A stretch of DNA of 64,000 nucleotides from Phoronis australis. Its lineage: Eukaryota > Phoronida > Phoronidae. The notes under the pieces were generated by a model. The model was given only the letters and a program-made list of their open reading frames with translations, made no database searches and was not told the origin of the DNA. Of the stretch, positions 25,401-37,400 are shown piece by piece. The first letter of the stretch is position 1, and each line of letters starts with the position of its first letter. The DNA is taken from positions 235,065 through 299,064 of the forward strand of contig NMRA01000348.1 of the NCBI GenBank assembly GCA_002633005.1, given 5' to 3'. The position numbers and the translations under genes were made by a program.

Positions 25401-28400
25401 AGTTATTGCAGCTCAATTAGCCCTGGGTTGTCCCCTTCAAACTTCAGCATGGATGTGTTTGAAATGCTTTATACTACCTCCTGCTGTTGCGCAAACAGGT
25501 TTTTTACTACTTTTTCCATTTAAAGTTCATCTGGAACAAATGAAGTTTGCATAAGGTCAAGCACCGTTGAGGCACATTGTAACAGTTGTGCAAGAAATAC
25601 TGTTCCCAAATTTTAGTGTCCTGCAAATTGAGTATTAAAAATAAATGATTGCTCGTTACTGGTAACACACTTGATTTCTCTTTCTCAGGGTCGCAAGGAC
25701 CACCCTCAGTTTGTGAAGTCGTTAGAGATCTATCTGTCCTCAGATGATTCGACTTTTTCTTGTATCAAGGAAGTCGATGACGTTTCAACGTGCGAAGTGG
25801 TGAGCTTCAGTTGCGAAGTCATTTGTTCTGAAATACATGTACCAACGAAGACGTTTCCTGAAAAATAATAAGTTGATTGAAATAATATCAGATAATAAGC
25901 GTCTTGGTAGAGAAGGAAGATATTTGATGTTTTATTGTTTGCAGTCAAAGGTTTGGGAGTCCAAATATCAAATGAACCTTGATTTACTTTATTCAACGGT
26001 CTAATAAACGAGGGTACTCCTTAAAAATCACTTCTGATTAGTGATAAGTACAGCATGAAATCTTGTTTCCCTTCTTGGTCAGAGTGATTTTTTATTTTGA
26101 CCGGAACAAGTTCGTTTTATTTGTCACTGTGGGTCAATATCGGCCGTCAAAGTAGAGAGATATTATAGGCGTTTTGAATCAGTTTCAACACAAATACAGC
26201 CTTTAAAAACGCCAAAACATGATTTTAACATCAAGATGTTCATGGCAGTTTCAACTGTATAGGCACTTTTTCGTTAGGTAAGACATTTTTTCTTAGTTCT
26301 TCATGCTATGTTTATATTGAATAGGTTTCCCAAAATGCTGCCGTGGCTATCCAAAAACATAAGGCGAGCTGAGGTGGATAATAGTGAGCAAGTTGTTCTC
26401 ACAAGAGCACATAAGCAAGATGGCAGGTGATTGGCAGGCTACTCCGAGATGTTACATCACGGGAGATAACGATCGGCCAACTCTTAAATGATATACACAT
26501 TCTATAATGCACGTGAACCGATGTTTCTTTCTGCTATAATGTATCAATCACGTGAACCCGGTCTCGACTCCGTATCTTACGTCTGAATAGCAATAGATAT
26601 GCACAGTTGCTGCTACCCTCTGAGACAGCGCCACCTATACTGAAAAATGGTCCTGGTGAAACATGATGAACTACACACGGAATTTCGTATGTCGACATCA
26701 ATGCGCATGCCTTGGTTGCAAGTATACGGATTACATCTCCACCAATTGCACAGCCTTTAAGTGCTGTACTACACTTGTTTAGGTTTAAGCCAAAGGATCA
26801 GGGCCCCCTTGATTTTGTTTACATCGAACACTGCCAGGTTGCATAAATTACAACTATTCAACTCAAATTTAGTCCCCATACTTGAAAAAAAATTAACTGA
26901 AAGAGGTTTCCCAGATTCCAGCCAATTGGAATGACTGAATGTTATGACGTCGGTTTCATTACTTTAAACAGTGAGAAGCCATATTAAACAACATTCAATA
27001 GTACGTACCTTTCGAAGCACTGTGGAGTGTAAGTTGCAGCACTCGTAGTGCTCGTTCCTGAGCACGTGATCCATGTGTTTTTTATCCGAACACTTCCTGT
27101 TTCTTGATTAATACGAACGGATTCCGTTTCAGTTCAATGCTAACGCAGACACAAACAGTATACGTTTCATCGAGTTACCAACACCTGAACCATCACGTTA
27201 TGTAAGAATCAAGCCAATAGACTACCATGAGTACAAGTCCATGCGTCTAGAAGTGTACGGATATCGGTATGGTAAGTAAAACAATGCATGAATTTACTAC
27301 GGCGGTTCACGCTTTCGCCTCTGAAAACATTAGTCCGTTTGAGCGCTGGTGTGGCTTCCATCACGTAGGAAATGGACACGTGCGCAGTATGAAAATCATC
27401 TGCAATGTATTCTCCGTAAAATGATTACATGTTACTGGAATTGGATGTTGAATATGTGATGAATTGTCTCGGTCGGCCATATCGTCCGGTTGAGCCCCAT
27501 CCCCCAATTAGATAAGTGAGGCTTACAACATACTAGCTGATTCATCTTCTGATTGTTGCATCACTAATTGGCAATCTTCCTATTTTAGTCATTACGGAAA
27601 TTCGATATTACACGTAAATAGTGCAAAAGCAGTCATTTTTAGGTTAATTTGGTTCTCTCGGAAATATTTTTCCTTGTAAAGGGGCGTTACGGGCGAGAAA
27701 TTTATTTTATGAAACCAGCAACAGCAGTCGGCACTTGTCGCATTTCTGACGAGTTATGAAGGCCTCCACTCAAAGGCAGCTAATTGGTTCAGTCACTGGT
27801 GTTGATTTTAGACCGGCATTGACAGCAAACACGACACCCATTGTTGGTTTGTAGCTGTGGGGCCTGTTTGATGAAAAAACTTACACGTGCGACTTAAAGG
27901 ACACCTAGTCTTTCACCCCACTTTACATCCACTAAACAGACATTTTAGTCATGTTATTGTAAAGCCATCACAAGCTAGAGGTAATTCTTACATACATATT
28001 ACATCACTAATTAGCAGTGATGAATTTGTGCTCTTATAAAGTGACAGTTAATAGATTTTGGATATTTATTCAATAGCTTTCAAAAGTAGCTGTGTGGACC
28101 GTAATACCAAATTACTGATTTATTTATCAAATTTTTTAACCCAAGTCTGACCCCTGGTCAAAGCAAATGACTTCAAGAATTCTATATCATGTAACATCAA
28201 TTCACTGACAGCATGCGTTATTTGACCATTAAACCGAATTTCGCCCTATATAACTGTTTCAACTGAGTGTATTTTCTTAAAGAGAACTATAGAACGTAAG
28301 GTAAACCACTTGGCAAAGGATTTGCACGTCAGGAAACACGATTTCCTTCTCCCTATCCAAAACAGCCTATGCAGGTCATTCGTCTATCCTCAGTCGAAGT

Positions 28401-31400
28401 GGGCTGATGCAAAACGGGGAAGGGGTCCTTTGTCCGGTGACACACGTCACTTCCTACTGTCCCATGGACGTAGCATACACGCCAGCCTACAAGATACCCA
28501 GACATCCTCATTTTCATGCCGTTTACATTATCTGTCGACCGCTGCTGTATTTCCGAAACCTTTTGATGGGTCGTTCGTGAAAATTTGCTGACGTAGATAT
28601 ATTGTTATCGTGTTTGATGGAAAAACATGCGTTGCAATGGCTACTTTAAAATTTTATAAAAAGCGGCTGCTTTCTCTCGAACATGTGTGCAAATACTATT
28701 ATTCGAAGTGTGCGTGTATATTGTAATGTTTGGACAGCTAAGGTCTCCGAACAGTAAACATGATACTGCCACATAGTGCTGTGTAATCATCTAAGGTTTA
28801 GGAACAGCAAAAATTATGGCGATGCATGCATTGAGATTCTCGGCAACTAGTTAAATGTGTCCTCTCACCTCTATCGCCATACACGTGGTCTGATTATTTT
28901 TGTAGACCAGCCTGGTGTGTCCGCAAAGAAAATTGAAATTTACGGAGAGTGGTCAAGTTGGGGTCCGTGGGACCAATGCCGGTTATTTGGCGGACGAAGA
29001 AGGTGGCGCAACTGTACTGGACGCGATCCACTTCCGGGAAGACATTGCTTGGGGATGCCGTGGGAAAGTGCAGAGTGTCCTGGTGGGTGAGAAGGTTTAA
29101 TATCAGCAAACATCTGAACTAATCTGACTGTGGAAACCATGCTGAATACTTACTGTTGCAGTATTATTAGATGTTATGGTCAGTGCTATCAGTTTAAGAC
29201 TGAGAAACGTTTTGGACGTACGTATTAGGTAAGACCAACTTTCGCCACCTCATAGTGATCAGTCTTCACATATTAAAGGCGAAGGCAACCTTTTTTCATG
29301 CCACTTTTAGCAAAAATAAGGTTCGTTGATTATCCCAGACACATTTTTCACGTAATTACAGCTTTTCGTAATTTGATTAATTTCTCGTCCTCTACTCCGG
29401 AAGTGACGTTTTGGGAGGCAAGAGCTTTGCGCCAATTTCTTTGCATTATAGTCTGACTGTGAGAGCTGTCGAGTCAGTCATTGTTCTACCTCAGTTGTGA
29501 TAAGTTCGGTCGTCGTTTGCTTTTGTTAACAAGTCAGTCAATATGCCACGCTATGGCTGCGTGCCGGGATGTTCTCATTATCGTCTCAAACGCGCATTGG
29601 GTACCTTGCGTCGCTTTCCGAAGGACGACACACTTGGCCATACTTGGCTAGCTCGTTCATGTGAAGTACTCAGCGCGACCCGTCCACGCAACGTACAAAG
29701 CAGTGGAGGGTTACCGAGTGGGGGGAAAGCATTTTCTGCAGTCAAATTATGACAGAGACATGTACGCTGAATTGATGAAGGTCCCTGTGAAGCAACGCCT
29801 GAAGAAAGGTACCATACCGTCGCTGTTGATTCCAGGCAGTGCCATGTCGCTAACCCCGAGAAGTGTGTTTTTGAAGCGGGATCTAGCAGTGATTCACCCT
29901 GTGTTGTTGTCTCTAGCTACGGCAGAGCCTGTAAGCAGCCCTGCAGCGATGTTGAGTAGTGGGAGTGAATACAGACCCAGTTCGACACCCAGTGAAGAGG
30001 ACATTTCGTCATCCAAAGAACAGATCGGCGAGCCTAAGTTTGATAAGTTTATTGTGGACTTTTGTATTGGAGCTATTTGGAAGGTGCCAGGTGTGTGACG
30101 AGTGAGTCACACGGCGGGATGTAAGCAGTTTGGGTGCTCAGATCACCCTCCAGTTGGGAGTGTGTCACCGGACACTCGGGCAAGTGGGACGGTTCTTCCT
30201 CTGTACGTGAGACGATAATGAGTACACCCCAGTACGCAGCAACAGCGTGGCATGTTGACTGACTCGTATGCAAAAGCAAACGACGACCGAACTTGTCACA
30301 ACCGAGGTAAAACAATGACTGACTCAATTGCTTTCACACTCAGACTATATGAAAAGAAATTGGCGCGAAATTCTTGCCTCCCAAAACGTCACTTCCGGAG
30401 TAGACGACGGGTAATTAAATAAATTACGAAGAGCAGTAAATAAGTGAAAAATATGTCTGGGATAATCAACGAACCTTATTTTTGCTAAAAATGACATGAA
30501 AAAAGGTTGCCTTTGCCTTTAAAAATAGATTGCATCCCATTCAGCCCTAATGAGACCAAGCCGAAAGAGTAAACTCCTTTTATTGAAAATTGATTCATAA
30601 AGGTGATTAATTAGGTTGAAACTACTACAGAAAAAAAAAAACTCTGCTTGTCTGCAGCATTTTTTTCAGTCTGTACTTTACAGCACCACTACTTTGATGA
30701 TCTATATACGACGCCTAGGGTATCCAGAACTGAGCGTTTTTGTAGCCAACATCTCCTTCTAAATGATTTGATCTAATATAAGCAACTGTAAAGTTACATA
30801 AGAAGGTATTACCCAGATAATCCTATCAGATTTGTTGATTTGATCCTGAAATACTGTGATAAATGCAAGTAGTTTTGTACGCTAGATCATGGGCGGCGTA
30901 GCACTAAAACAAGTGGGGGGGGCTAAAGCCCCCTCAGCCCCCTGTGGTGAATCGACCCTAGACAATGTGCAGCGTAGCACTGGACAAAGTGGTGGGGCTT
31001 CTCTATCCCCCCAGCCACCTATGGTGCCCCGCCCATGTAGATAATTTATTAGTATTTTCTACACTCATTGTTACTAGAACAACTCATTTGAAACGAGAAG
31101 ACTTTGACCTCAAATTTTCCCTCGGAAATGTTTCATATCTGCGCACGGGCGAATTCCAGGTATTACAGCACGGGATTTGGTCAAGGGAAGGTCAAATCAT
31201 GGCTTCAGCCTAGATGGTAAAAATCGTACGCGGATGTCATTATCTTTAGTTTGTGTTCTGGTGTTCTGTACATGTAAACCCTTGTTTAAGTCTGTTATAA
31301 TAGTATTATTCCGACACATCCGATTTACCTTTACCTGCCTTTTTCTATATCCTGTCTACAACTGTATCTTTTTAAAATTTCAACTTGGGACTTTTCAGGA

Positions 31401-34400
31401 TGCTGTTCTGGTAAAACGCAGGTGGTGATAGAACTCCAGAGGCGGAGTACGTGCGCTTCTACCCTGCTTCTTGGCTGCTTTTTGTAGACCGAAGACTCGC
31501 GCCCAAACAGTGTAACCACGTGTTTGGCTCGTAATACATAACTATAACTCGCAAAGACTTGCATGCGTTATCCTGAGTTTTCTGGCGCAAGATTCTTGCG
31601 TCTATACACCCTACCTACTTCAACTCATGTACTCTGTGCAAGCCTATTGATGTCAACGTGGTCAACGCTGTTTTTCTTTTCCAGCACTTCCTGGTTGCTT
31701 CATCGATTCCAACCCTAGAGATCTGCCGCATTGCATTTTACGGAATAAAGTTTCAAGGGATTTGTGTCAGTCTAAGTGCAAATCACAAAACTATGACCTG
31801 GCTGCCGTTCAAAATGGCAGCGAATGTTATTGTGGAAATACTTACGCAACTCATGGATCACGACCTCTTGCTGATTGCAACATGACTTGTTCAGCTCCGT
31901 GGACCAAGGAAACCTGTGGCGGGTACAAGTCAAACTGGGTCATGAAAACTGAACACAGTAAGACGGTCTGTCAGGTTTATACGTTCCTATAAATGTACAA
32001 ATGACCAAGTGAATTCGGACTGGACTAGTTGCATAGCAGGTGTACAAAAATGCTGCAAGGTCCAACAGGCTGTCAATTCAGACAGTTTTAGGTTGACCGT
32101 CACAAGCATTCGTGCAATCAGTTTTTTGTGCATGCAGTAATTATAGTACATGGTGCACAGTCAAGGAGTTACTTTTGCAGGAGCAACCCGTCTCAGCCAG
32201 CACGTGTTGTATACGTTTTGGAGTACTAATGAGAGTAATGGTTATTGCAACAAAAATAATAATAGTGATAATGATATTGATGTTGATAATGATAAAATGA
32301 TTAACAGAGACTTATTTTTACATTACGTTATACTAGGCAAAGTTGTAGTCACGTCATCACTTTAAGACTTCTTTAAAAAATCAACGCTGAAGCTTGAAGA
32401 GATTCCAAGTCCATTTGACACTAGTTTAAACCACATGTAAAAGTGGCACGCATCCTTACAACAAAAAGTAGCTTTGGATCACATTCAAACAGCTGCTTTC
32501 TTATTTGAAGCTGACGGACAGTGGGCAACATGGCAAGCGTGGTCGCACTGTAGTGTCACTTGTGGTAATGGTACTCGTGAAAGGAAGCGCTGTTGTGACA
32601 ATCCTCGACCAGAAGGTGGAGCGCAATGTATTGGAGTCAATAAGGAAATCGAGAGCTGCTCTGTTTGCTACAGTACGTAATATTTGAATTTTCCAATTCA
32701 GTTGTTGAGCAGTACATGTAGGTTAGCACTAAATTATTCTTAGTAGAAAGCACTGGGTAGGCACAGACCTCTGCCAGTCAAAGCACAGATGGCTATAACA
32801 GTACGTTTCGAGAGGCGCGGATGTAAAGCACATAAAGAGGACATTTTCAGTTTGAAGGAATCGGCACTTGCAAACAAGTCTGATAATTTTGTGAATAGAT
32901 CAAACGAAAAGAAGATGTGCCACTGAAATTGGGCCAAGCGGTAACTGCTGTTTCGTGAACTGCGCTGTCAGTTTTTAGTCATCATCCGCACAAAACTCTG
33001 GATTCTGTGTTCAGACTGAGCGTGCAACTGTACATGTAAATAGCCGTCATTTACCAATTCTGCTACATTTAAAAGACTGGATTGCTCTCAATTCCAGTAT
33101 CTATAGTTATTACCGCAAAAGCTCCCCATTTTAATTGGATAGACATGGTACAATTAAATGTATACCTTGTTTATCGAATTACAAACAAAAACTTCAGTCT
33201 CTTTTAAGGGAAATGTTAATTAGTGAGAGCGATTTGGGACAAGTTCAAACATGTTCCTTACCCTGAGTGGTGTTTGAGACTTTTTAATCTAAACAAAATT
33301 AATTTTCGTAATTATTCAAACTGGTTTGTGTCGAGTCCTACTTCCTACGGAAAGTGATCAAGTCCTACATGTACACTACAAACACGTCTGACCGGTTGAA
33401 TGACTATTGTTGTTTTACCTGTTCAGTTTCTGGCATCATTGCTTACTCACAAGTTATCATGTGTCGGGCTTGTATTGGAAAGCGGACGGGTGGTTCGGCC
33501 AGTGAGCATAGTTATCAGCACGTGAACGCGAGATAACACTGCTGCCAGAATTTATTCAAGGCGTTATATATCCGCTTTGTGTTAATTTGCAATTTTTTTT
33601 TCATGGAAATCAACTAAAAATCCAAAGCGTCCTGCAATAAGTAAAATATACCGAATTGACTTAAAATGTCAGTAATTCCGTTTAAAGATCCGGTTTCAGC
33701 CGTTTTATCATTAGTTATTTTAATATAAAATTCTAAAAGCAATTTATTGTAAATGGTTTCTGTATTTTAAGTATCAACTATCTGAAAATAACCAAATTGT
33801 CACATTTTTTAGCAATACCGGGATGCTTTCGAAACAGACCAAAAGACCTAAACAGATTCTCGGATTTGACAAAGAGAGCGTTCACTGGCAGACTGTCAAT
33901 CTCACACATGCGTTGTAGGCATGAGTGTCGTGACCTGGGATATAAATATGCCGGCTTGTACTTTGCTGCCGTGTGTCGCTGTGGAAATGAGTTCGGTAGA
34001 TATGGTCAGTTGAGTGACTCTGACTGTTCTATGCCATGTAAAGGAAACTCCACAGAAACGTGCGGAGGACCTAATGGCCATTTTGTTTTGGAGGCAGTGA
34101 TTGGTAAGTTTGTTATGTTTCCATCTGAAGGCTGTTGTGCAGAATGGTCAGAATGGCGAGAATTGACCTATCGCCAGGATTATGACTGACGGTTTGACTA
34201 ACCAGTCAGAACGCATCATCGTTGTCGCATCTTCGTTTGTGTTTCCAAACAGCCATTTTACCCGACCAACAACGTCGTTGTTTGTAAAGCTTATTTTAGT
34301 CTATAGCTAAAAAAAATGTGCGATAAGTATGGTGAAACGGTGTTGATATGGCATGTGTAGTTCTGAAAGCCGTTATACAGCTTGAGAAGAATATCCCGTC

Positions 34401-37400
34401 ATTTTTTTGGGCTTTTCCGAAGTTGAAAAATGTTGTAGACTGTGTAAACGGTGGATTAAACTGTGAGTGGACGAGCAGCTAAACTTAACAATGTTGCTGT
34501 ATTAAGGTTAAACACAAAATTGGTATATTTGTTCCAAGATACGTACTTTTCAGTTTGATTGCAATCCTGTAGGCCTATCTGACTTTGACTCCGGAGTTTC
34601 ACTCGTGTGGGAGCCTCTGTCTCGGCCTCTGCTGGATCCAAGCACTAGTCTAGCCGTACTATAGTCCCAGGAAAGTTGGTTTTAAGGACATTTTCTTATT
34701 TTTTCCTTATTTCGACCTATAATGAACATCGTTCTGTTTCATAGCACAGGTACATTTTTGTCATTCATATACCCGTGGGCTGGCGTACAACTGAAGTTCT
34801 CACCAAAATTGATCGATTCGATCGGCACATGCTGGGAGGGCACTAGATCACTGAACTCAAAGCCTCGTTCAAGCAGTTGTCACAAAAAATAAACAGCATA
34901 CACTACCCGTGTAGAGTTAAGGAGTGCTCATGTTCTAGTTCAAACATGGTACTTGGATGTATGAAGCTTTAGTTATTTTTGTAAATAGCCACTTTTTGCT
35001 ACTATACCAGACTTGTCATATTTTGTTACCGTGCCACAGCTAATTGATCATGTTACGTTTAAAATTAAATGCAATCTACCATTATGCAATGACAGTACAA
35101 AAAAATATACGGCCAATTCCATGCGTTAATTTGACTTTTGGAAACAGCCCTAGACCTACCGGAGATAAAAGCTTGCCTTGGATAAGATGAGTATGTGCCT
35201 GAGCTACGAACCTGATTTTTTAATCAAAATGTTTTGCTTGAAGATTAGAAAAAGTATGAGCAATGCCATCGACTAGACCTTCTTTACTTAGAGAATACAA
35301 TCAGTCGTGACCTACTTTTCAATTGGCGGAGCTTAGCAGACGGGAGAATAAAAACATCGGCGAATCTTCACTGATTTGATTCGAAAAATCCTGAAATCTT
35401 AGGCATCGTGCAGATAATTCGACTTTAATGAAAATATCTAGCTTTACATGAAAACATCGGATCAGTGGCCTTGTCAGTTTTCAAGTGAAGTTGAACCCCG
35501 TCTGGGGCTCTTCGGATTTTCGCTGGCTCTAAAATACTTTTCCTCGAACACTTATTTTTTATCGTTGCAACTTTACAAATTCCCAAGACATGAACGTAGG
35601 ATTGTCCAATAAAAAGTACTGCCTGTTGTCTTCGTCGAAGCGTTCTCGGAAAGTGCAGAAACTCTCATCAATTCCACCAGAAACGTCGTTTAGCGATCGT
35701 GTGTTTGCCTCTGGCATCTTGTTCGTTTGTTGGGTATCACGTGATTTTCCGCAAGGAGGCGGAGCTTGCGATAGGTCAGTTCTAAGGAAGACATTGTTGG
35801 AAGCTCTTTCCTGACCGACATGTACCTCTGGATGATTTTTCCGATCTCTGGAGTCTGATACTGCGTTCATATGTGAACCTTTTATAAGAAAGATGTTGGA
35901 GGCCAATGAGAAGGAAGACCAGATCTTAAAATGGTTTACTACAAAGACCAAGCAACCTGAACACAATTACAGAGATTTTCCATTGGTTTAAGTTCAATTC
36001 CAGACGACAGCGGTTTACTAACTGAGGCAAGTCCAAAAGCTATAAGCTTTCATTCCCTTGTTTTTTGTCGGCATCACGACCCGCAAGCGTATAATCAGTC
36101 ACGGCTCAAAGAGCTACTAAAATTTTTCATCAACGTGTAACTGAGAACTGAAACCTTCCCATAACGCCTTTATTTTGACTTAAATTTCTGTGGTATATCT
36201 TTGGATAAAATGATTGAAGCTTGATATCGTGCGAGGAATTTAATTTCAGATGCCAAACAGTTTGACCAATCAACAGATTTAGTCCCCGAAATACCAATCA
36301 AGACATCGCTAGTGCGGTAATTCAGCTCCTTTCCACGATAGGACCTTTGGTCAGATATCACAATAGTCAGACTACATGACGACATCGGTAATTGTAGAAA
36401 TCTATGGACAAAGTACGAGGTGCCGTCTGACATGACATTAAGAATCAAATCCATGACTCTGATGCGAAGAGTTCGTGAGTTGTACCTACATGTACGGTTT
36501 CCGGAACGGAATTTGAGGTTCTAGAGCATTGCTTGTCGTATAAGTAACAAAATATATTTTTAGTACAGGTCTGCCTAAGTTTGGAAGTCGTTGAACTGAG
36601 TTTAGATTTCCATGACTCGTTTTCATGACTGAAGCCAGATATGAGTGCGTGAAGAGTATTATTCGGGTAACTTAAAAGGCATCTACCTTCTTGTGAAAAA
36701 CTGGTATACCATCAACGTGTATAATGCTAGTAGTGCCTAGCTGTTCACGATCAACATGATTTGGCAAAAGCACTCTGGTACAATCATCTCTGTTAAATTG
36801 TTCGCTACAATTGAAATTGACGGATTTGTCTCGACCGCCTTAGTCGGCACAGGAGGACTATTGGCAAGCAATTGTACTTGTTTAATCGCTTCTGCTTTTG
36901 TCCAAAACACGCATTTTGTTGGACGTATCTTCTTATTTCGGTCACTCCCATTGCCTCATAATTTGTTAATGTCTGTAAGGTTGAAGCAATTAATGATTTC
37001 GGTTAGGCCCTCTTTGAGTGTCTATGTTTGTGTGACAGTACCATATTTGAACGTGAACTGGCGTCTTTCATCAAATTCGATATGTCGGTTTTATCGAAAT
37101 TTTCCTATATTCAATGGTTGTACCTTCAACAATTTTAAACTTAGATTTCGCATTTAAGATTTGGTACATTTTAAAAAAGTGTGAATTTGTTCTTCCTAGA
37201 ATTGGAAATTGCCGGACAAAAATAATTATCACTGACAGTCAACAGATGGAATACACACACCATTCAATAAAATACACTTTGCAGCAGTTTTTAAGGTGGA
37301 AAACTGTAGTGGCTTCTGCAGAGTCTGTCATGCACCTTGCTGGAAAAAATTTAAGGATGCTTTGTTGCATTTTATGTATAAATTGTCTCAAATAGTTGAA

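Larger units (their letters stand above)
29277..30518. mobile_element. TTAA-flanked inverted-repeat element carrying THAP sequence
   Basis: The element is bounded by TTAA at 29273-29276 and 30519-30522. Its ends AGGCGAAGGCAACC and GGTTGCCTTTGCCT are inverted. The inverted arms continue for roughly 300 bp or more (left to about 29590, right from about 30200), with scattered differences, and both run into a THAP-like coding start. TTAA duplications are typical of piggyBac-type insertion, while THAP domains are typical of P-element transposases, so the class is unclear. No transposase catalytic domain is present. It sits in the intron after the TSP1 exon at 28906. Confidence 0.8.

Noticed and set aside
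35559-36454. Two adjacent minus-strand frames (135 and 94 codons) as a gene
   Set aside because: The sequence between them has stops in all three frames, no splice signals link them, and no motif is recognisable.
36756-37157. 133-codon plus-strand frame
   Set aside because: Composition is like random AT-rich sequence, with no motif and no acceptor/donor pair in a usable phase.
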